Below are positions 8,131-17,631 of a DNA stretch of 64,000 bases, in pieces. Numbering within the stretch: position 1 is the stretch's first letter; every line of letters starts with the position of its first letter. The notes below the pieces were generated by a model. The model made no database searches. It saw only the letters and a program-made list of their open reading frames with translations, and had not been told where the DNA came from. Origin of the DNA: Ktedonospora formicarum. Its GTDB lineage: Bacteria > Chloroflexota > Ktedonobacteria > Ktedonobacterales > Ktedonobacteraceae. The stretch covers positions 992,001 to 1,056,000 of the forward strand of contig NZ_BNJF01000002.1 of the NCBI RefSeq assembly GCF_016587355.1, written 5' to 3'. The position numbers and the translations under genes are program-made.

Positions 8131-9489
8131 ATGGAGGATCTTACAGCACAACTTACCGACGCGACCCGCTTGATTGATCGCTGGCTGGCGTATAAGGTTT
8201 ATGCTAACCGTCTTCCAGGCCTTTCTGTTGGTCTCATTTATCGGGATCAGGTTTTGCTCAGCAAGGGCTATGGATACGCTGACCTGGCGCGTAAGGTGGT
8301 GACTCAGGATACAACCTGTTACCGTATTGCGTCCTTCTCCAAGATTTTCACGGCGCTCGCCATTATGCAACTCTTCGAGCAAGGAAAACTACATCTTGAT
8401 GATCCCGTGTCGCGCTACCTGCCATGGTGTGTCTCTGAGAGTCAGCCCCAAATTGGGCACATTACGATTCGGCAACTTCTTAGCCATACCTCCGGTCTAG
8501 ATCGCGATGGCGATACTCCGCATTGGAACACGTTTGATTTTCCCTCCCTGGTTCAGATTCAGCAGCATATCAAAGAGGGGGCACTGATCTTCGATCCGGC
8601 TGAGCAATGGAAATATTCCAACTTCGGTTATACCTTACTCGGCGAAGTTGTGAAAGCTGTAGCGGGAAGCAGCTATGAGCACTACGTTACCACATCTATC
8701 ATCAAGCGACTTGGTCTGACGCATACCGCCCCGGAATTGACCAATGCCATTACTGAGCGTCTGGCTGTGGGCTATAGCCGCGATTTGCCCGGACAGGGGC
8801 GCGAACCCTTCCCCTCTATCGACGCGCGTGTCATGGCATCCGCGACCGGCTTCTCTTCCAATGTTTCCGATTTTTGCCAGTTTATGATGGCACATCTCGA
8901 TGGTGATCCGCGCCTCCTTAAGGATGAGACGAAACGTGAAATGCGTCGTATTCAGTGGTTGCGCGAGGGAAGCAATACCGATTGGTGTCTGGGTTATGAA
9001 ACCTGGAAAATTAACACCCAACGCATTTATGGGCATGGTGGCAGCTATCAGGGCTACCGCTCCCGCTTCGGCATCGATCCGCAGCGTGGCCTTGGCCTCG
9101 TCATCTTTGTCAACGCCATGGATGCCTCTGCTAAAGCCCTGGCAGATGGCGCGTTTCACATTCTCGACGAAGTAATTACCCATTACGACAAGTATGGCAC
9201 GCTTGCCACATCGCTCGCGCCTGAGCGCTATGAGAGCTATTTCCGCAGCATTTGGGGTGATCTTGCGACTTCGCTCATCAATGGTGGCCCTGTTTTCTAC
9301 GATCCCTCTCTGGATACACCATCCAGCGATTTCTCATGCCTTAAACATCTTCAGGACGATACCTTTACTATTGTGAGTGGCGACTCCTTTGGCAATGTTG
9401 GCGAACCAGCACACTTTGAGATTGATGAGCAAGGTTTACCACTCTCTTTTAGTGTTGGACCTGAGCGCAGCGCTCACCTTACCATTTAA
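8131..9489 (+). CDS. Serine hydrolase of the beta-lactamase (class C) family
   Basis: A 452-residue penicillin-binding-protein-fold hydrolase. The three family motifs are present: S68-F-S-K71 (nucleophile and base), Y162-S-N and H302-G-G in place of KTG. Such proteins are mostly esterases, D-amino-acid peptidases or uncharacterised hydrolases rather than true beta-lactamases. There is no signal peptide, so a cytoplasmic location is likely. The ATG at 8131 follows TAAGGAGA by 8 bases. The C-terminal 90 residues beyond the catalytic domain resemble the extra lipocalin-like tail found in some family members, but this is not certain. Confidence 0.88.
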   Translation: MEDLTAQLTDATRLIDRWLAYKVYANRLPGLSVGLIYRDQVLLSKGYGYADLARKVVTQDTTCYRIASFSKIFTALAIMQLFEQGKLHLDDPVSRYLPWCVSESQPQIGHITIRQLLSHTSGLDRDGDTPHWNTFDFPSLVQIQQHIKEGALIFDPAEQWKYSNFGYTLLGEVVKAVAGSSYEHYVTTSIIKRLGLTHTAPELTNAITERLAVGYSRDLPGQGREPFPSIDARVMASATGFSSNVSDFCQFMMAHLDGDPRLLKDETKREMRRIQWLREGSNTDWCLGYETWKINTQRIYGHGGSYQGYRSRFGIDPQRGLGLVIFVNAMDASAKALADGAFHILDEVITHYDKYGTLATSLAPERYESYFRSIWGDLATSLINGGPVFYDPSLDTPSSDFSCLKHLQDDTFTIVSGDSFGNVGEPAHFEIDEQGLPLSFSVGPERSAHLTI

Positions 9490-9523
9490 ATCCATTTCAA
9501 ATAGCTAGCATTTCTAATTAGCC

Positions 9524-9559
9524 AGGGGCGGCATCCACCATAACGCGGGTGCCGCCCCT
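9524..9559 (+). terminator. Hairpin after the serine hydrolase
   Basis: AGGGGCGGCA at 9524-9533 pairs perfectly with TGCCGCCCCT at 9550-9559 across a 16-base loop. The T-tail is weak (CTCTTG). Confidence 0.55.
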
Positions 9560-9676
9560 CTTGCTGAAACAATCTGTTTATAAATACCCTCTAAACGGAG
9601 TAGAAAGCGTCATAAAAGCCTGGCTTCGGGGTGCCATGCATCTCCGTATTGTCGGGAAAAGGAACATGGTAGTATC

Positions 9677-10372
9677 ATGGTACAGCATGTCTCACACCTT
9701 GAGAAAAACCTACAAGATAAGATAGAAAAACCTCTATTAAGAGGATGGTCCCATGCCCTCGGGGCTATTGCGTCGGTTGCCCTTACTGTTACACTTTGCT
9801 GGCTTAGTCGCGAGGATGGGCCTCGCCTCTGGTCCATGCTTATCTTTGGGCTGAGCATGGTAGAGCTCTACACAGTGAGCGCTATCTATCATATTGGCAC
9901 CTGGCAGCCTGCCACTCGTAAGGTTCTGCGCTCGCTCGATCATTCAAACATCTTTGTGCTCATCGCAGGCACCTATACGCCGCTCTGCTTCAATATCCTC
10001 AACGGCTGGGTGCGTATCGCCTTGCTCGCTACTATCTGGACGCTGGCGTTAGTAGGGCTGGCTTTGACCATCTTCCCCTATACGTTGCGCCTGCCCCGAT
10101 GGGTGAGCACCGCGATTTATATCCTCATGGGCTGGGTCGCGGTCCTGGCTTTTCCGGCCTTTATTAGTGCCGCGTCCTGGCAATTTGCCTTGGCGCTTAT
10201 CTCTGGCGGATTAGCTTATACCATAGGCGCGGTGGTGTATGCCTTGAAGCGCCCTAATCCCTTTCCACGCGTTTTTGGCTTTCATGAGATCTTCCACCTG
10301 TTTGTGATCGCAGGTAGTATCATCTTTGTTTTCTGCGTTTGGAAGTGGGCGCTACCCTTTCCTCGCCAGTAG
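9677..10372 (+). CDS. Hemolysin III family integral membrane protein
   Basis: A 231-residue protein with seven hydrophobic segments and the conserved polar residues of the hemolysin III / PAQR superfamily: SAIYHIGTW, LDHSNIFVLIAGTYTP and, near the end, FHEIFHLFVIAG. The conserved Asp and His residues bind zinc in this superfamily and are thought to support a hydrolase-like activity on membrane lipids. It converges with the lipid kinase gene with only five bases between them. Bacterial role unknown. Confidence 0.9.
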   Translation: MVQHVSHLEKNLQDKIEKPLLRGWSHALGAIASVALTVTLCWLSREDGPRLWSMLIFGLSMVELYTVSAIYHIGTWQPATRKVLRSLDHSNIFVLIAGTYTPLCFNILNGWVRIALLATIWTLALVGLALTIFPYTLRLPRWVSTAIYILMGWVAVLAFPAFISAASWQFALALISGGLAYTIGAVVYALKRPNPFPRVFGFHEIFHLFVIAGSIIFVFCVWKWALPFPRQ

Positions 10373-10377
10373 TCTGG

Positions 10378-11478
10378 CTAGAGCCCTCTAAAGGTCTGTG
10401 GTACCAGGAGGCGTGCCCGCTCGCGAGCGACAAGGGCGTGAATAGGCGTTTGTCCACGCACCTCACCGTCGAGGGTCGCGTCTTGCCTGGTGTCGGGAGT
10501 CCTGATAGAGAGCGTTCGAGCCTTGACATGATGGATGCCTGGAATATCGGTCAGGGCCGCTGATAGTAGTTGCGGATGCTGCGCGTGCCAGCTGGCATCC
10601 GTTGCTTCGCGCTCTGCCTGCCGTCCGAAGAAACGTAAGACCCTGAGCATGACCTGGCTTATATCGGCATCCTCAATGATAACGATGTCCAGGAGGCGGT
10701 CATCAAGCTTTACGCCAGGAATTGATGCCTCAAGCGGTCCCCAGAAGATAGGAGCGTTGGCAGCCGTAATCTGGACACATTTGCCTCTATAGGTCACTGG
10801 CTGGTCGCTAATGCTCTGCTTGCCTTCATCTGTACGTGTAAGCAGACCTTCAAGTGTAATTTCACATTCGATATGTTTATAGTTGCGTAAAGCTTCCACG
10901 ACCGCCATCGGATATGTCATAGAACCATACTGTTCGCGCATATTTTTATCGGTCGCCAGACGCGCGAACTGGACGTTGAGGCCTACAGTCAAGGCGTGTG
11001 CGAAATACATAGCGCGTGCTGCCGGGATATGGACAAGTGATTCGCCGTCTGGTTGCGCGGTATGAGGGGCTTGTTCAGCCGGGCGTGCCTGCCCCAGATC
11101 CATGTCGAATTGTTTTCCACGCGCGATTGTCTTGACAGCCCCAGAAATATCTTGGGGAATCTGAAGCGTCCGGGCAACGTCGTTTGCGGTCCCCAGTGGC
11201 AAAATGCCTACTGGTAATTTTTCTTCCGCTGTATGCGCGATTGCTCCACCAACCAGGCCATCTCCACCTGCTGCCACCACCAGTTCTATGCCTTGCTCGT
11301 GCCAGTTCGCGCCTTGGGCTGACTGACCGTCAAGTTCAGCAATCGAGATGGAGTCGACAATCTCGATGCCACTGGCCTGAAGCTGCTCTAACGCTTGACT
11401 TAATTGCTCGGATCGGCCAGAACGCGGGCTATGAATGACAAGCGCTTTGTGTCGTGCAAATGTGCTTTCGTTTTCCAT
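10378..11478 (-). CDS. Diacylglycerol/lipid kinase (DAGK catalytic domain)
   Basis: A 366-residue YegS/DgkB-type kinase that would phosphorylate diacylglycerol or a related lipid with ATP. The N-terminal catalytic domain has HSPRSGRS in place of the usual NPxSG, then AAGGDGLVGG and LPLGTANDVART, the nucleotide-binding and catalytic signatures. The C-terminal beta-rich domain has ITAANAPIFWGP and the LDD segment near KLDDRLLDIV. The ATG at 11478 is preferred over an upstream in-frame start because AAAGAGA precedes it and homology begins just after. An insertion of about 25 residues, containing QARPAEQAPHTAQPDGES, interrupts the domain. Confidence 0.88.
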   Translation of the reverse strand: MENESTFARHKALVIHSPRSGRSEQLSQALEQLQASGIEIVDSISIAELDGQSAQGANWHEQGIELVVAAGGDGLVGGAIAHTAEEKLPVGILPLGTANDVARTLQIPQDISGAVKTIARGKQFDMDLGQARPAEQAPHTAQPDGESLVHIPAARAMYFAHALTVGLNVQFARLATDKNMREQYGSMTYPMAVVEALRNYKHIECEITLEGLLTRTDEGKQSISDQPVTYRGKCVQITAANAPIFWGPLEASIPGVKLDDRLLDIVIIEDADISQVMLRVLRFFGRQAEREATDASWHAQHPQLLSAALTDIPGIHHVKARTLSIRTPDTRQDATLDGEVRGQTPIHALVARERARLLVPQTFRGL

Positions 11479-11748
11479 ATCAATTATCTCTTTATGCGGC
11501 TCTAAATACGATATGAAACCTATTCTAAGCAGAGTATAGCGCACGGCAAGGGAGCCTGGCAAACGCATGGCGAGCATATGTTGCCAGTGCCTGATTATCT
11601 AGACGTAAATGAGGCTCGATAAAAAGAGAGTGGAACTTTTCCGACCTCTTTTGCATTATATAAGATGACGGGGTTAAGAAAAACTCGACCATTTATTATA
11701 TAAACCAAGACCCTTTATGCTAATGTGAAATAAATAATGGAGAAGCAT

Positions 11749-12924
11749 ATGCATAAAAGCAGATTGAAGAAGATTGTGTCCATAATTGTATGTTTTAGCT
11801 GCCTATGCCTATTCGCGGCGTGTGGTAGTAGCGGCGGGATAGACACAACAGCTAGCGGTACACCAACTGATACCACTTCGGCTTCGGTAACTACAACAGC
11901 TAGCACCAGTAGCAGTGGTGATACAGCCACTTCATCTGAGCCGCTGACCTCGATCCGTATGGTCACAAGTACACAAGGTTGGGCACTTACTAAAGATAAA
12001 GTTCTCAAGACAACCGATGGCGGTCAGCACTGGATGAGCATGACCTCGCAAAATGCTCCTTCTTACGCTCAGGCGAAGGGCACCTTTATCGATATGAACA
12101 ATGCCTGGATCGTCAGCGCTCAGCAAACTGAGAATAAGGTTACTATTCAGCATACAACCGATGGCGGGCAGACGTGGCAGGCAACATCGCTCAATGTGAG
12201 TGATCCAGCAGGTGTGGATATGCTTCACTTGATTAGTACCGACGGCTGGCTTGAGGTCACTGCCTCGCCGGGCGCGGGTAGTCAGGGCGCCTACATTTTC
12301 CGTACCAACGATGGTGGTCAGACTTGGAAGCAAATTTCACAGTCTGGTAGTGATGGTGGTATTGGCAATGGTGGCTTTAAGTCGGGCATCTCATTCATGA
12401 ATGCCAAAACCGGCTTTGCTACGACCCGGAGCACTACTGGACAGCCGAGTGATCCAGGCCTCTACAGGACCAGTGATAGTGGCGCGAACTGGGAGAAACG
12501 GAGCCTGACGCCTCCAACTGGCCTGACTGTTGAGCAAATGGGTACGACTCCTCCGGTTTTCTTCGGTAACACTGGCATCTTACCAGTCTATATAGTTGAC
12601 TCGAAGGGACAGCAGCGCTTTGTCCTCTACCGCTCAACCGATAGCGGCGCGAATTGGACTAGCATGAAGGTTGGTGATTTTGAGGGAGATAGCGTGTATG
12701 TCCTTGACCCGACTCATGCCTGGGTCTCCGATAATAATAGTGGCAAACTCTACTACACCAGCGATGGGGGAACGACCTGGACCGCATCTCAATCACAGAC
12801 TGGCAAGGTCAACGAAATGAGCTTTATCGACGCCAGCAATGGCTGGGCCACGACTGACGGCAAGCTGCTTCATACCAGCGATGGCGGTCAGACCTGGACT
12901 AGCGTCAACTATACTATCCAGTAG
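11749..12924 (+). CDS. YCF48/Asp-box beta-propeller lipoprotein
   Basis: A 391-residue exported lipoprotein. The signal peptide ends in the lipobox LFAAC with the lipidated C25, followed by a Ser/Thr-rich linker (to about residue 65). The rest contains about seven DGGQTW or DSGANW Asp-box turns at regular spacing, as in YCF48/BNR-type beta-propellers. In cyanobacteria and plants YCF48 assists photosystem II assembly, but non-photosynthetic relatives have no known role; here it is probably a surface scaffold. The ATG at 11749 has GGAGAAG five bases upstream, while the in-frame ATG at 11737 has none. Confidence 0.85.
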   Translation: MHKSRLKKIVSIIVCFSCLCLFAACGSSGGIDTTASGTPTDTTSASVTTTASTSSSGDTATSSEPLTSIRMVTSTQGWALTKDKVLKTTDGGQHWMSMTSQNAPSYAQAKGTFIDMNNAWIVSAQQTENKVTIQHTTDGGQTWQATSLNVSDPAGVDMLHLISTDGWLEVTASPGAGSQGAYIFRTNDGGQTWKQISQSGSDGGIGNGGFKSGISFMNAKTGFATTRSTTGQPSDPGLYRTSDSGANWEKRSLTPPTGLTVEQMGTTPPVFFGNTGILPVYIVDSKGQQRFVLYRSTDSGANWTSMKVGDFEGDSVYVLDPTHAWVSDNNSGKLYYTSDGGTTWTASQSQTGKVNEMSFIDASNGWATTDGKLLHTSDGGQTWTSVNYTIQ

Positions 12925-12935
12925 CAAACATAAAG

Positions 12936-12967
12936 AGAGGATCAGTTTTAGAAAATGCTGATCCTCT
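12936..12967 (+). terminator. Terminator of the YCF48 lipoprotein gene
   Basis: AGAGGATCAG at 12936-12945 pairs with CTGATCCTCT at 12958-12967; the inner TTTT and AAAA can extend the stem. TCTATTTC follows. Confidence 0.7.
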
Positions 12968-12996
12968 TCTATTTCTCATCAGGCCCAAGATTTTAT

Positions 12997-13021
12997 ATGT
13001 ATGCGCAGAGCTTTAGCCTGC
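12997..13021 (+). repeat. Dispersed 25-bp REP-like element, copy 2
   Basis: It starts ATGTATGCGCAG and ends AGCCTGC and differs from copy 1 at only a few positions. It lies between the converging lipoprotein and SDR genes. Confidence 0.6.
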
Positions 13022-13043
13022 ACAGAACTTGAGACCGTGTGGA

Positions 13044-13772
13044 TTAATGCTGAGCGTTATCCCATTCCTGCTGAATGTTCTGGTAGAAGGCTTTACGGCT
13101 GCCATCAAGTGCGGCTCTGACCCTGTGGCTAGATTGGTCTGAGAGCACCTCCTCGCTGTCATTACGGATGCCTTCAATGATGTTGGCGGCGACATCCACC
13201 GGACTAGCCTTAGGAGCATTAATTTTTGTTGTCATGTCGGTATCTATGTAGCCAGCGAAGGCACCTATCACGCGTGTTCCTTGCGCGCGTAGCTCGACAC
13301 GAATACCCTCAGTCAATGATAATGCAGCGTATTTGGAGCCACTATATGATCCGAGAGATGGTGACGTAAACCAACTCAGAACAGAGAGCATATTGACGAG
13401 AGCTCCTCCCCCATTTTTCTTGAGGATTGGGGCAAATGCTTGGGCCATAGCGAGGGGGCCGAAATAATTTGTTTCCATCTCCTGGCGTGCTCCATGCAGC
13501 GATGAAGCCCCTGCATATGAAGCGAAGGATGCAACACCGGCGTTATTCACCAGGATGGTGACATCCTGGCATGCCTGAGCGGCAGCGGCGACTTCCTGCT
13601 CATTCGTAATGTCGAGCTTGATTGGGTGGAGGCGAGGATCTGCAGACTCAATTGGGGTGCGGCTCCCGACATAGACTTTGCGTGCTCCGGCTGCGAGAAA
13701 AGCCTCGACAAGTGCTTTTCCCAGTCCACGATTACCACCAGTGACGAGTACTATCGAATCTTTAATTTCCAT
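13044..13772 (-). CDS. Short-chain dehydrogenase/reductase
   Basis: A 242-residue classical SDR oxidoreductase. The cofactor motif TGGNRGLG is at about residues 11-18, NNAG at about 76-79, and the catalytic Ser with YSGSK supplies the Ser-Tyr-Lys triad. The strand after the Gly motif ends in SR, which favours NADP(H). The gene follows a TetR regulator on the same strand with 73 bases between, and a perfect palindrome overlaps its promoter, so it is probably repressed by that TetR protein and induced by a small molecule. Substrate unknown. Confidence 0.9.
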   Translation of the reverse strand: MEIKDSIVLVTGGNRGLGKALVEAFLAAGARKVYVGSRTPIESADPRLHPIKLDITNEQEVAAAAQACQDVTILVNNAGVASFASYAGASSLHGARQEMETNYFGPLAMAQAFAPILKKNGGGALVNMLSVLSWFTSPSLGSYSGSKYAALSLTEGIRVELRAQGTRVIGAFAGYIDTDMTTKINAPKASPVDVAANIIEGIRNDSEEVLSDQSSHRVRAALDGSRKAFYQNIQQEWDNAQH

Positions 13773-13804
13773 TGTTATTATCCTTTATGAAGTAGTTGGC
13801 ACGA

Positions 13805-13834
13805 ATAATGTTGGAATAAGCATTCCAACATTAT
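13805..13834. promoter_or_regulatory. Palindromic operator upstream of the SDR gene
   Basis: ATAATGTTGGAAT at 13805-13817 and its exact complement at 13822-13834 form 13-base arms with a 4-base centre. On the minus strand a TATAAT -10 element (13830-13835) overlaps one arm. There is no T-run after it in the direction of tetR transcription, so an operator is more likely than a terminator. Confidence 0.65.
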
Positions 13835-13845
13835 AGTAAAAAAAA

Positions 13846-14427
13846 TTAACGGAAGACCATTAGGGCAGTCTTTGCCATGTCCTCTAGCACACGTCGATCC
13901 TGACCTCCACGTGCCAGGGCGCGAATGCTGACCAGGGATCCCATTAAGAAATGCGCGAATTGATGTGGCTCATGAGTCCAGGCGAATTCGCCTGCGACCT
14001 GTGCTTTGATAAGGAGACGGTAAAACCCTTCTTCTATATCTTGAAGCGCTTTTTGCACAAAATCTTTAACCTCTGGATCTTGTGGAGCCATTTCTATGGT
14101 TGCATTGACGAGAAAGCAGCCGCGACGATTTGGATCATTAAGCAAATCTTGAATACAGGCTTGAAAAAAGCGCTCAAGAAAGGCCGGAAGAGACTCCGTT
14201 GGTTCTCGAAGCTCTTCGATATTCTTGTCGTATTTTGCGCAATATCGTTTCAGAGCAGCAAGATATAATTCATGCTTGCCACCGAAGGTATCATACAAAC
14301 TGCCGCGCCCCAGGCCCGTGCACTGTACAAGATCTTCAATGGAAGATGCCTCATAACCTTGTTTCCAGAACAGGCCCATGGCTTTATCAAGTACCAGCTC
14401 TGGTTGAAACGATTTCTTTCCTGCCAT
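13846..14427 (-). CDS. TetR/AcrR family repressor
   Basis: A 193-residue regulator. The N-terminal helix-turn-helix is visible as ALxLFWKQGYEASSIEDLV then GLGRGSLYDTFGGKHELY (about residues 17-55); the C-terminal half is the ligand-binding domain. It matches the YxAF/TetR_C type that often controls an adjacent reductase. The start is taken as the ATG at 14427: an in-frame GTG at 14457 lies against the predicted -10 box and would be upstream of the transcription start. It forms a unit with the SDR downstream. Confidence 0.88.
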   Translation of the reverse strand: MAGKKSFQPELVLDKAMGLFWKQGYEASSIEDLVQCTGLGRGSLYDTFGGKHELYLAALKRYCAKYDKNIEELREPTESLPAFLERFFQACIQDLLNDPNRRGCFLVNATIEMAPQDPEVKDFVQKALQDIEEGFYRLLIKAQVAGEFAWTHEPHQFAHFLMGSLVSIRALARGGQDRRVLEDMAKTALMVFR

Positions 14428-14458
14428 TGTATAGTTGCAATACCCTTTCTCTTTCACT

Positions 14459-14488
14459 AGTATATATTATCTTGGAACGATTAGTCAA
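14459..14488 (-). promoter_or_regulatory. Promoter of the tetR-SDR unit
   Basis: On the minus strand TTGACT (14483-14488) and TATACT (14459-14464) are separated by 18 bases. Flanking half sites CTTGGAA and GGAATAAT resemble the SDR operator arms, so autorepression is possible. Confidence 0.55.
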
Positions 14489-14709
14489 GGAATAATGAGA
14501 CTAAATTCCAGGTCTGCAGCCTTGCCTGCAATAGGTCTTCAGGCGCATGACAGATAAAGAGTTCTGATGTATGCTTGTGATGGAGGGCAACGGGTGGATG
14601 TTCTTTAGGGTGTGTAAACCCGTGCAGGCGAGCAAGGAAGTATTATAGTCGTGGCGCGGCTCGCCATTACTGGCGCTACCTGGTCTAAATGTTTACCTGG
14701 GAGAGCGAG

Positions 14710-16152
14710 ATGACAACAGCGAGTTTTCCAGTCACTTTATTCAAACGCTTCCATCGCCTGCAATGGAAATTGACGATATCCTATCTTCTAACGAGTGTGA
14801 TTGTCCTGTGCCTGATGGAAATGCTGGTTCTATTCATAAGTATGATCCTTTTCGTGAGTAATGACCATGCGACGCTTGTAAAACGAACTCAGCTTCTTGC
14901 GCGCATTGTAACCTCTTCGCAGGCTCCAGCGAGTTCGCGTCAGCAACAACTACAGGCGGCGTGGGCGCTGTGCCAGGAGAGCGACTCGACATTTCGAGGC
15001 TATATTGCCACTGTCGATGCTAGCGGGAAAGTGGTTTCTGTGGCAGGTGATTATAATACCGTGTTGGGGCAAGATTTGCTCCCTGATCTGCCAGTCACCA
15101 TCCAGCATAATGTACAGGACGTGCTCTCCCCTTCCTCGATATCCACGAGTAATGCAATGCGTACTCTGTCGGATCAGGATCGAGTGTACATTGTGGCTCC
15201 TCTTTCAGGGAGCCTTTCGGGCCATGAAGCGCTTGTGATACAAGCGCAATATATGCGAACGAATCTCACTACAGGCCTTAACATCCTACTCTTCTTTGGT
15301 GTAAGCGCTCTGGTCTTCTTTTTTGGCGCGGGTGTGGTGGGCCTTGCTTTCGGTGTCGTTACCGCTCGCGGTTTGGTAAAGCGTCTTCAGCGTATAGTGA
15401 CTGCGGTTGATGGTTGGAGTCAGGGGGATTTCTCGACCTTTGTGCGGGATCGCTCTAATGATGAACTGGGGCAGTTAGCACGTCGCCTTAACTATATGGC
15501 GCAACAGTTGCAACGCCTGCTCAGGACGCGCCAGGATTTGGCGACACTTCAAGAACGCAATCGTCTAGCGCGTGACCTGCACGATAGTGTCAAACAGCAA
15601 GTCTTCGCTGCTTCATTGCAGGTAAGTACAGCAAGGGCACTTGTAGAGCGTGACACGTCTGTCGCGAAGACACATCTGGCATCTGTTGAGCGATTGGTGC
15701 GCCAGGCCCAACGCGAATTGACCACCCTTATTCATGAGCTACGCCCGGTGGCGTTGGAGGGGAGAAGCCTGGCGGAGGCTGTACGGACTTATGTGAATAC
15801 CTGGCAAGAGCAAACCAGCGTCTCCGTTGTATTGGAGTTAAGCGGCGACGAGGAGCCATCTCCGGCGCTTGAGGATGCCCTTTTCCGTATTGTGCAGGAA
15901 GGGCTGGCGAATGTAGCGCGCCATAGTCAGGCAACTGAGGTCACTCTGTGCCTGGACTGCAATACAACTGTCACATTCTCTCTTCGCGATAATGGAAAGG
16001 GTTTTGCTGTTCGGGAGCGAGACTCTCTTGGCATCGGCCTCTCCTCCATGCGCGAACGCATTCAGGTCCTTGGCGGTGATATAGAGATTCAGAGCGAGAT
16101 TGGCAAGGGTACCACGATCATAGTTCAATGTGATCATACCGCATCTTACTAG
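14710..16152 (+). CDS. NarL-type sensor histidine kinase
   Basis: A 480-residue membrane sensor. The first membrane segment is at about residues 20-50, an extracytoplasmic sensor region of about 130 residues follows, and a second membrane segment lies at about 183-215. Then come a HAMP domain, a HisKA_3 dimerisation domain with the phosphorylated His in ARDLHDSVKQQVF, and a HATPase_c domain with LRDNGKGF and a GLSSMRERI G-box. GGGAGAG precedes the ATG at 14710. The response regulator follows 53 bases downstream and is the obvious partner. The stimulus is unknown. Confidence 0.92.
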   Translation: MTTASFPVTLFKRFHRLQWKLTISYLLTSVIVLCLMEMLVLFISMILFVSNDHATLVKRTQLLARIVTSSQAPASSRQQQLQAAWALCQESDSTFRGYIATVDASGKVVSVAGDYNTVLGQDLLPDLPVTIQHNVQDVLSPSSISTSNAMRTLSDQDRVYIVAPLSGSLSGHEALVIQAQYMRTNLTTGLNILLFFGVSALVFFFGAGVVGLAFGVVTARGLVKRLQRIVTAVDGWSQGDFSTFVRDRSNDELGQLARRLNYMAQQLQRLLRTRQDLATLQERNRLARDLHDSVKQQVFAASLQVSTARALVERDTSVAKTHLASVERLVRQAQRELTTLIHELRPVALEGRSLAEAVRTYVNTWQEQTSVSVVLELSGDEEPSPALEDALFRIVQEGLANVARHSQATEVTLCLDCNTTVTFSLRDNGKGFAVRERDSLGIGLSSMRERIQVLGGDIEIQSEIGKGTTIIVQCDHTASY

Positions 16153-16205
16153 TATATGTAGCCACATCGCTTGAGCGGTAACTTTAAAGGGAGAGCAATT
16201 AGAGT

Positions 16206-16865
16206 ATGTCAGAGATTGAATCCATTACTATTCTCATTGTGGATGATCATGCCATCGTGCGCGAGGGTATACGCGCCTTTCTGTCCATTCAACCTGATTG
16301 CAGCGTTATTGGGGAAGCTGAGTCAGGTGAAGTCGCGGTGCGTATGGCAGCAGAGCTAGTTCCTGATGTTATCCTCATGGACCTGATGATGCCTGGCATT
16401 GATGGCGTGGAAACCACGCGTCGCCTCAAGCAGGTAAGCCCGCATTCACAGGTAATTGTCCTGACCTCTTTCCATAATGATGAGCACATTTTTCCTGCTC
16501 TGCGCGCGGGTGCGCTCTCCTATGTCCTCAAAGAGATCTCGCCTGATGAACTGGTAGAGGTTGTGCGCAAGGCTGTGCGTGGAGAATCTATGTTGCACCC
16601 TCGTGTTGCCGCGCGCGTGGTACAGGAGGTCCGTGGAACCAGGGGAGAGGCTCCCAATCCTTTTGTCGAACTGAGCGAGCGCGAACTGGAGGTCTTACGC
16701 CTGATTGCTAATGGACGTTCTAATGCCGATATCGCGGTGGAACTTGTTATCAGTGAGAAGACAGTCAAGGGGCATGTGAGCAATATCCTGAGCAAACTTC
16801 ACGTAATGGATCGCACCCAGGCTGCCGTCTTCGCGTGGCAACAGGGCCTCCTTCACCGCGATTGA
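16206..16865 (+). CDS. NarL/FixJ-type response regulator
   Basis: A 219-residue regulator with a receiver domain (D13, D14, phosphoacceptor D59 in DVILMDLMMPG, and the Thr/Lys switch residues later) and a C-terminal LuxR-type helix-turn-helix (LSERELEVLRLIANGRSN, then ISEKTVKGHVSNIL). It is the cognate partner of the kinase immediately upstream. A DUF3995 membrane protein follows 95 bases downstream and may be a target. Confidence 0.93.
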   Translation: MSEIESITILIVDDHAIVREGIRAFLSIQPDCSVIGEAESGEVAVRMAAELVPDVILMDLMMPGIDGVETTRRLKQVSPHSQVIVLTSFHNDEHIFPALRAGALSYVLKEISPDELVEVVRKAVRGESMLHPRVAARVVQEVRGTRGEAPNPFVELSERELEVLRLIANGRSNADIAVELVISEKTVKGHVSNILSKLHVMDRTQAAVFAWQQGLLHRD

Positions 16866-16960
16866 GTATCGTTCCTAAGACTTGCCTACAACGAGACCAC
16901 AGACGCATCCATATAACGCCTGTTTGCCTTATCCTTTCCTCAAAGGAGGAATGAAGGATA

Positions 16961-17596
16961 ATGAAATCTAAAGCTATGCGAGGTACATTCAATACCTCTC
17001 TGCAATGGGGAAGATGGTCAGGATATGCTGCCTGTGCCTGGGCGCTGCTCTTCGCGGCTGCTCATGTCTATTGGGCCTGTGGAGGTAACATTGGTCTTGC
17101 CCCTGAAACTAGTCAAGAGGCTAGTGTACAGTTTAGCGCCAATCCCTGGCTCTATGTTGTCGGATGGGGATTGAATATTGCTCTATTTGTTATCGAGGCC
17201 CTGTTTCCCCTGACTTTGGTCTGGTCGGGAAAATCCCAATGGGTAGCGCTGATCGCAGGCTATGTAGGCATGATCTTGTTCGCGATGGACAGCTTGTTGT
17301 TTGCCCATGAGATTTCTGGATGTCTACTAGCTCTAGGGGTCTGTGCGCTTGGTATAATAGTTGGTCTCTTGCGCCCACGGAACCAGAGTGTATCGCGGTG
17401 GATGGTCCTCTTTGCGACCTGGGCATTTGGTATTGGAATGTCACTCTATGGTTGTGGGTATTGTAGTATCCCACTATGGCATCTTTTTGGTGCCAGTAGC
17501 TTCTTGCAAGCACCCTATGCCTTACTCTACGGCTCAATCTGGCTAACGGGCGGCATCCTATTCCAGGTTAGTGCCTGGCTTGGCGGGCTAGAATAA
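16961..17596 (+). CDS. DUF3995 family membrane protein
   Basis: A 211-residue integral membrane protein with about five hydrophobic segments. The first ends in LFAAAHVYWACGG, the conserved AHxYWAxGG signature of DUF3995. Function is unknown in the family. GAAGGA precedes the ATG at 16961. It follows the two-component system on the same strand, which may regulate it. Confidence 0.8.
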   Translation: MKSKAMRGTFNTSLQWGRWSGYAACAWALLFAAAHVYWACGGNIGLAPETSQEASVQFSANPWLYVVGWGLNIALFVIEALFPLTLVWSGKSQWVALIAGYVGMILFAMDSLLFAHEISGCLLALGVCALGIIVGLLRPRNQSVSRWMVLFATWAFGIGMSLYGCGYCSIPLWHLFGASSFLQAPYALLYGSIWLTGGILFQVSAWLGGLE

Positions 17597-17631
17597 TTGC
17601 TTCAACCCACTGTGAGAATTCATTGAGTGAA

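Noticed and set aside
8131..9489. A true beta-lactamase call for the serine hydrolase
   Set aside because: It lacks a signal peptide and has HGG in place of KTG; such proteins are a broad hydrolase family, so resistance is not supported.
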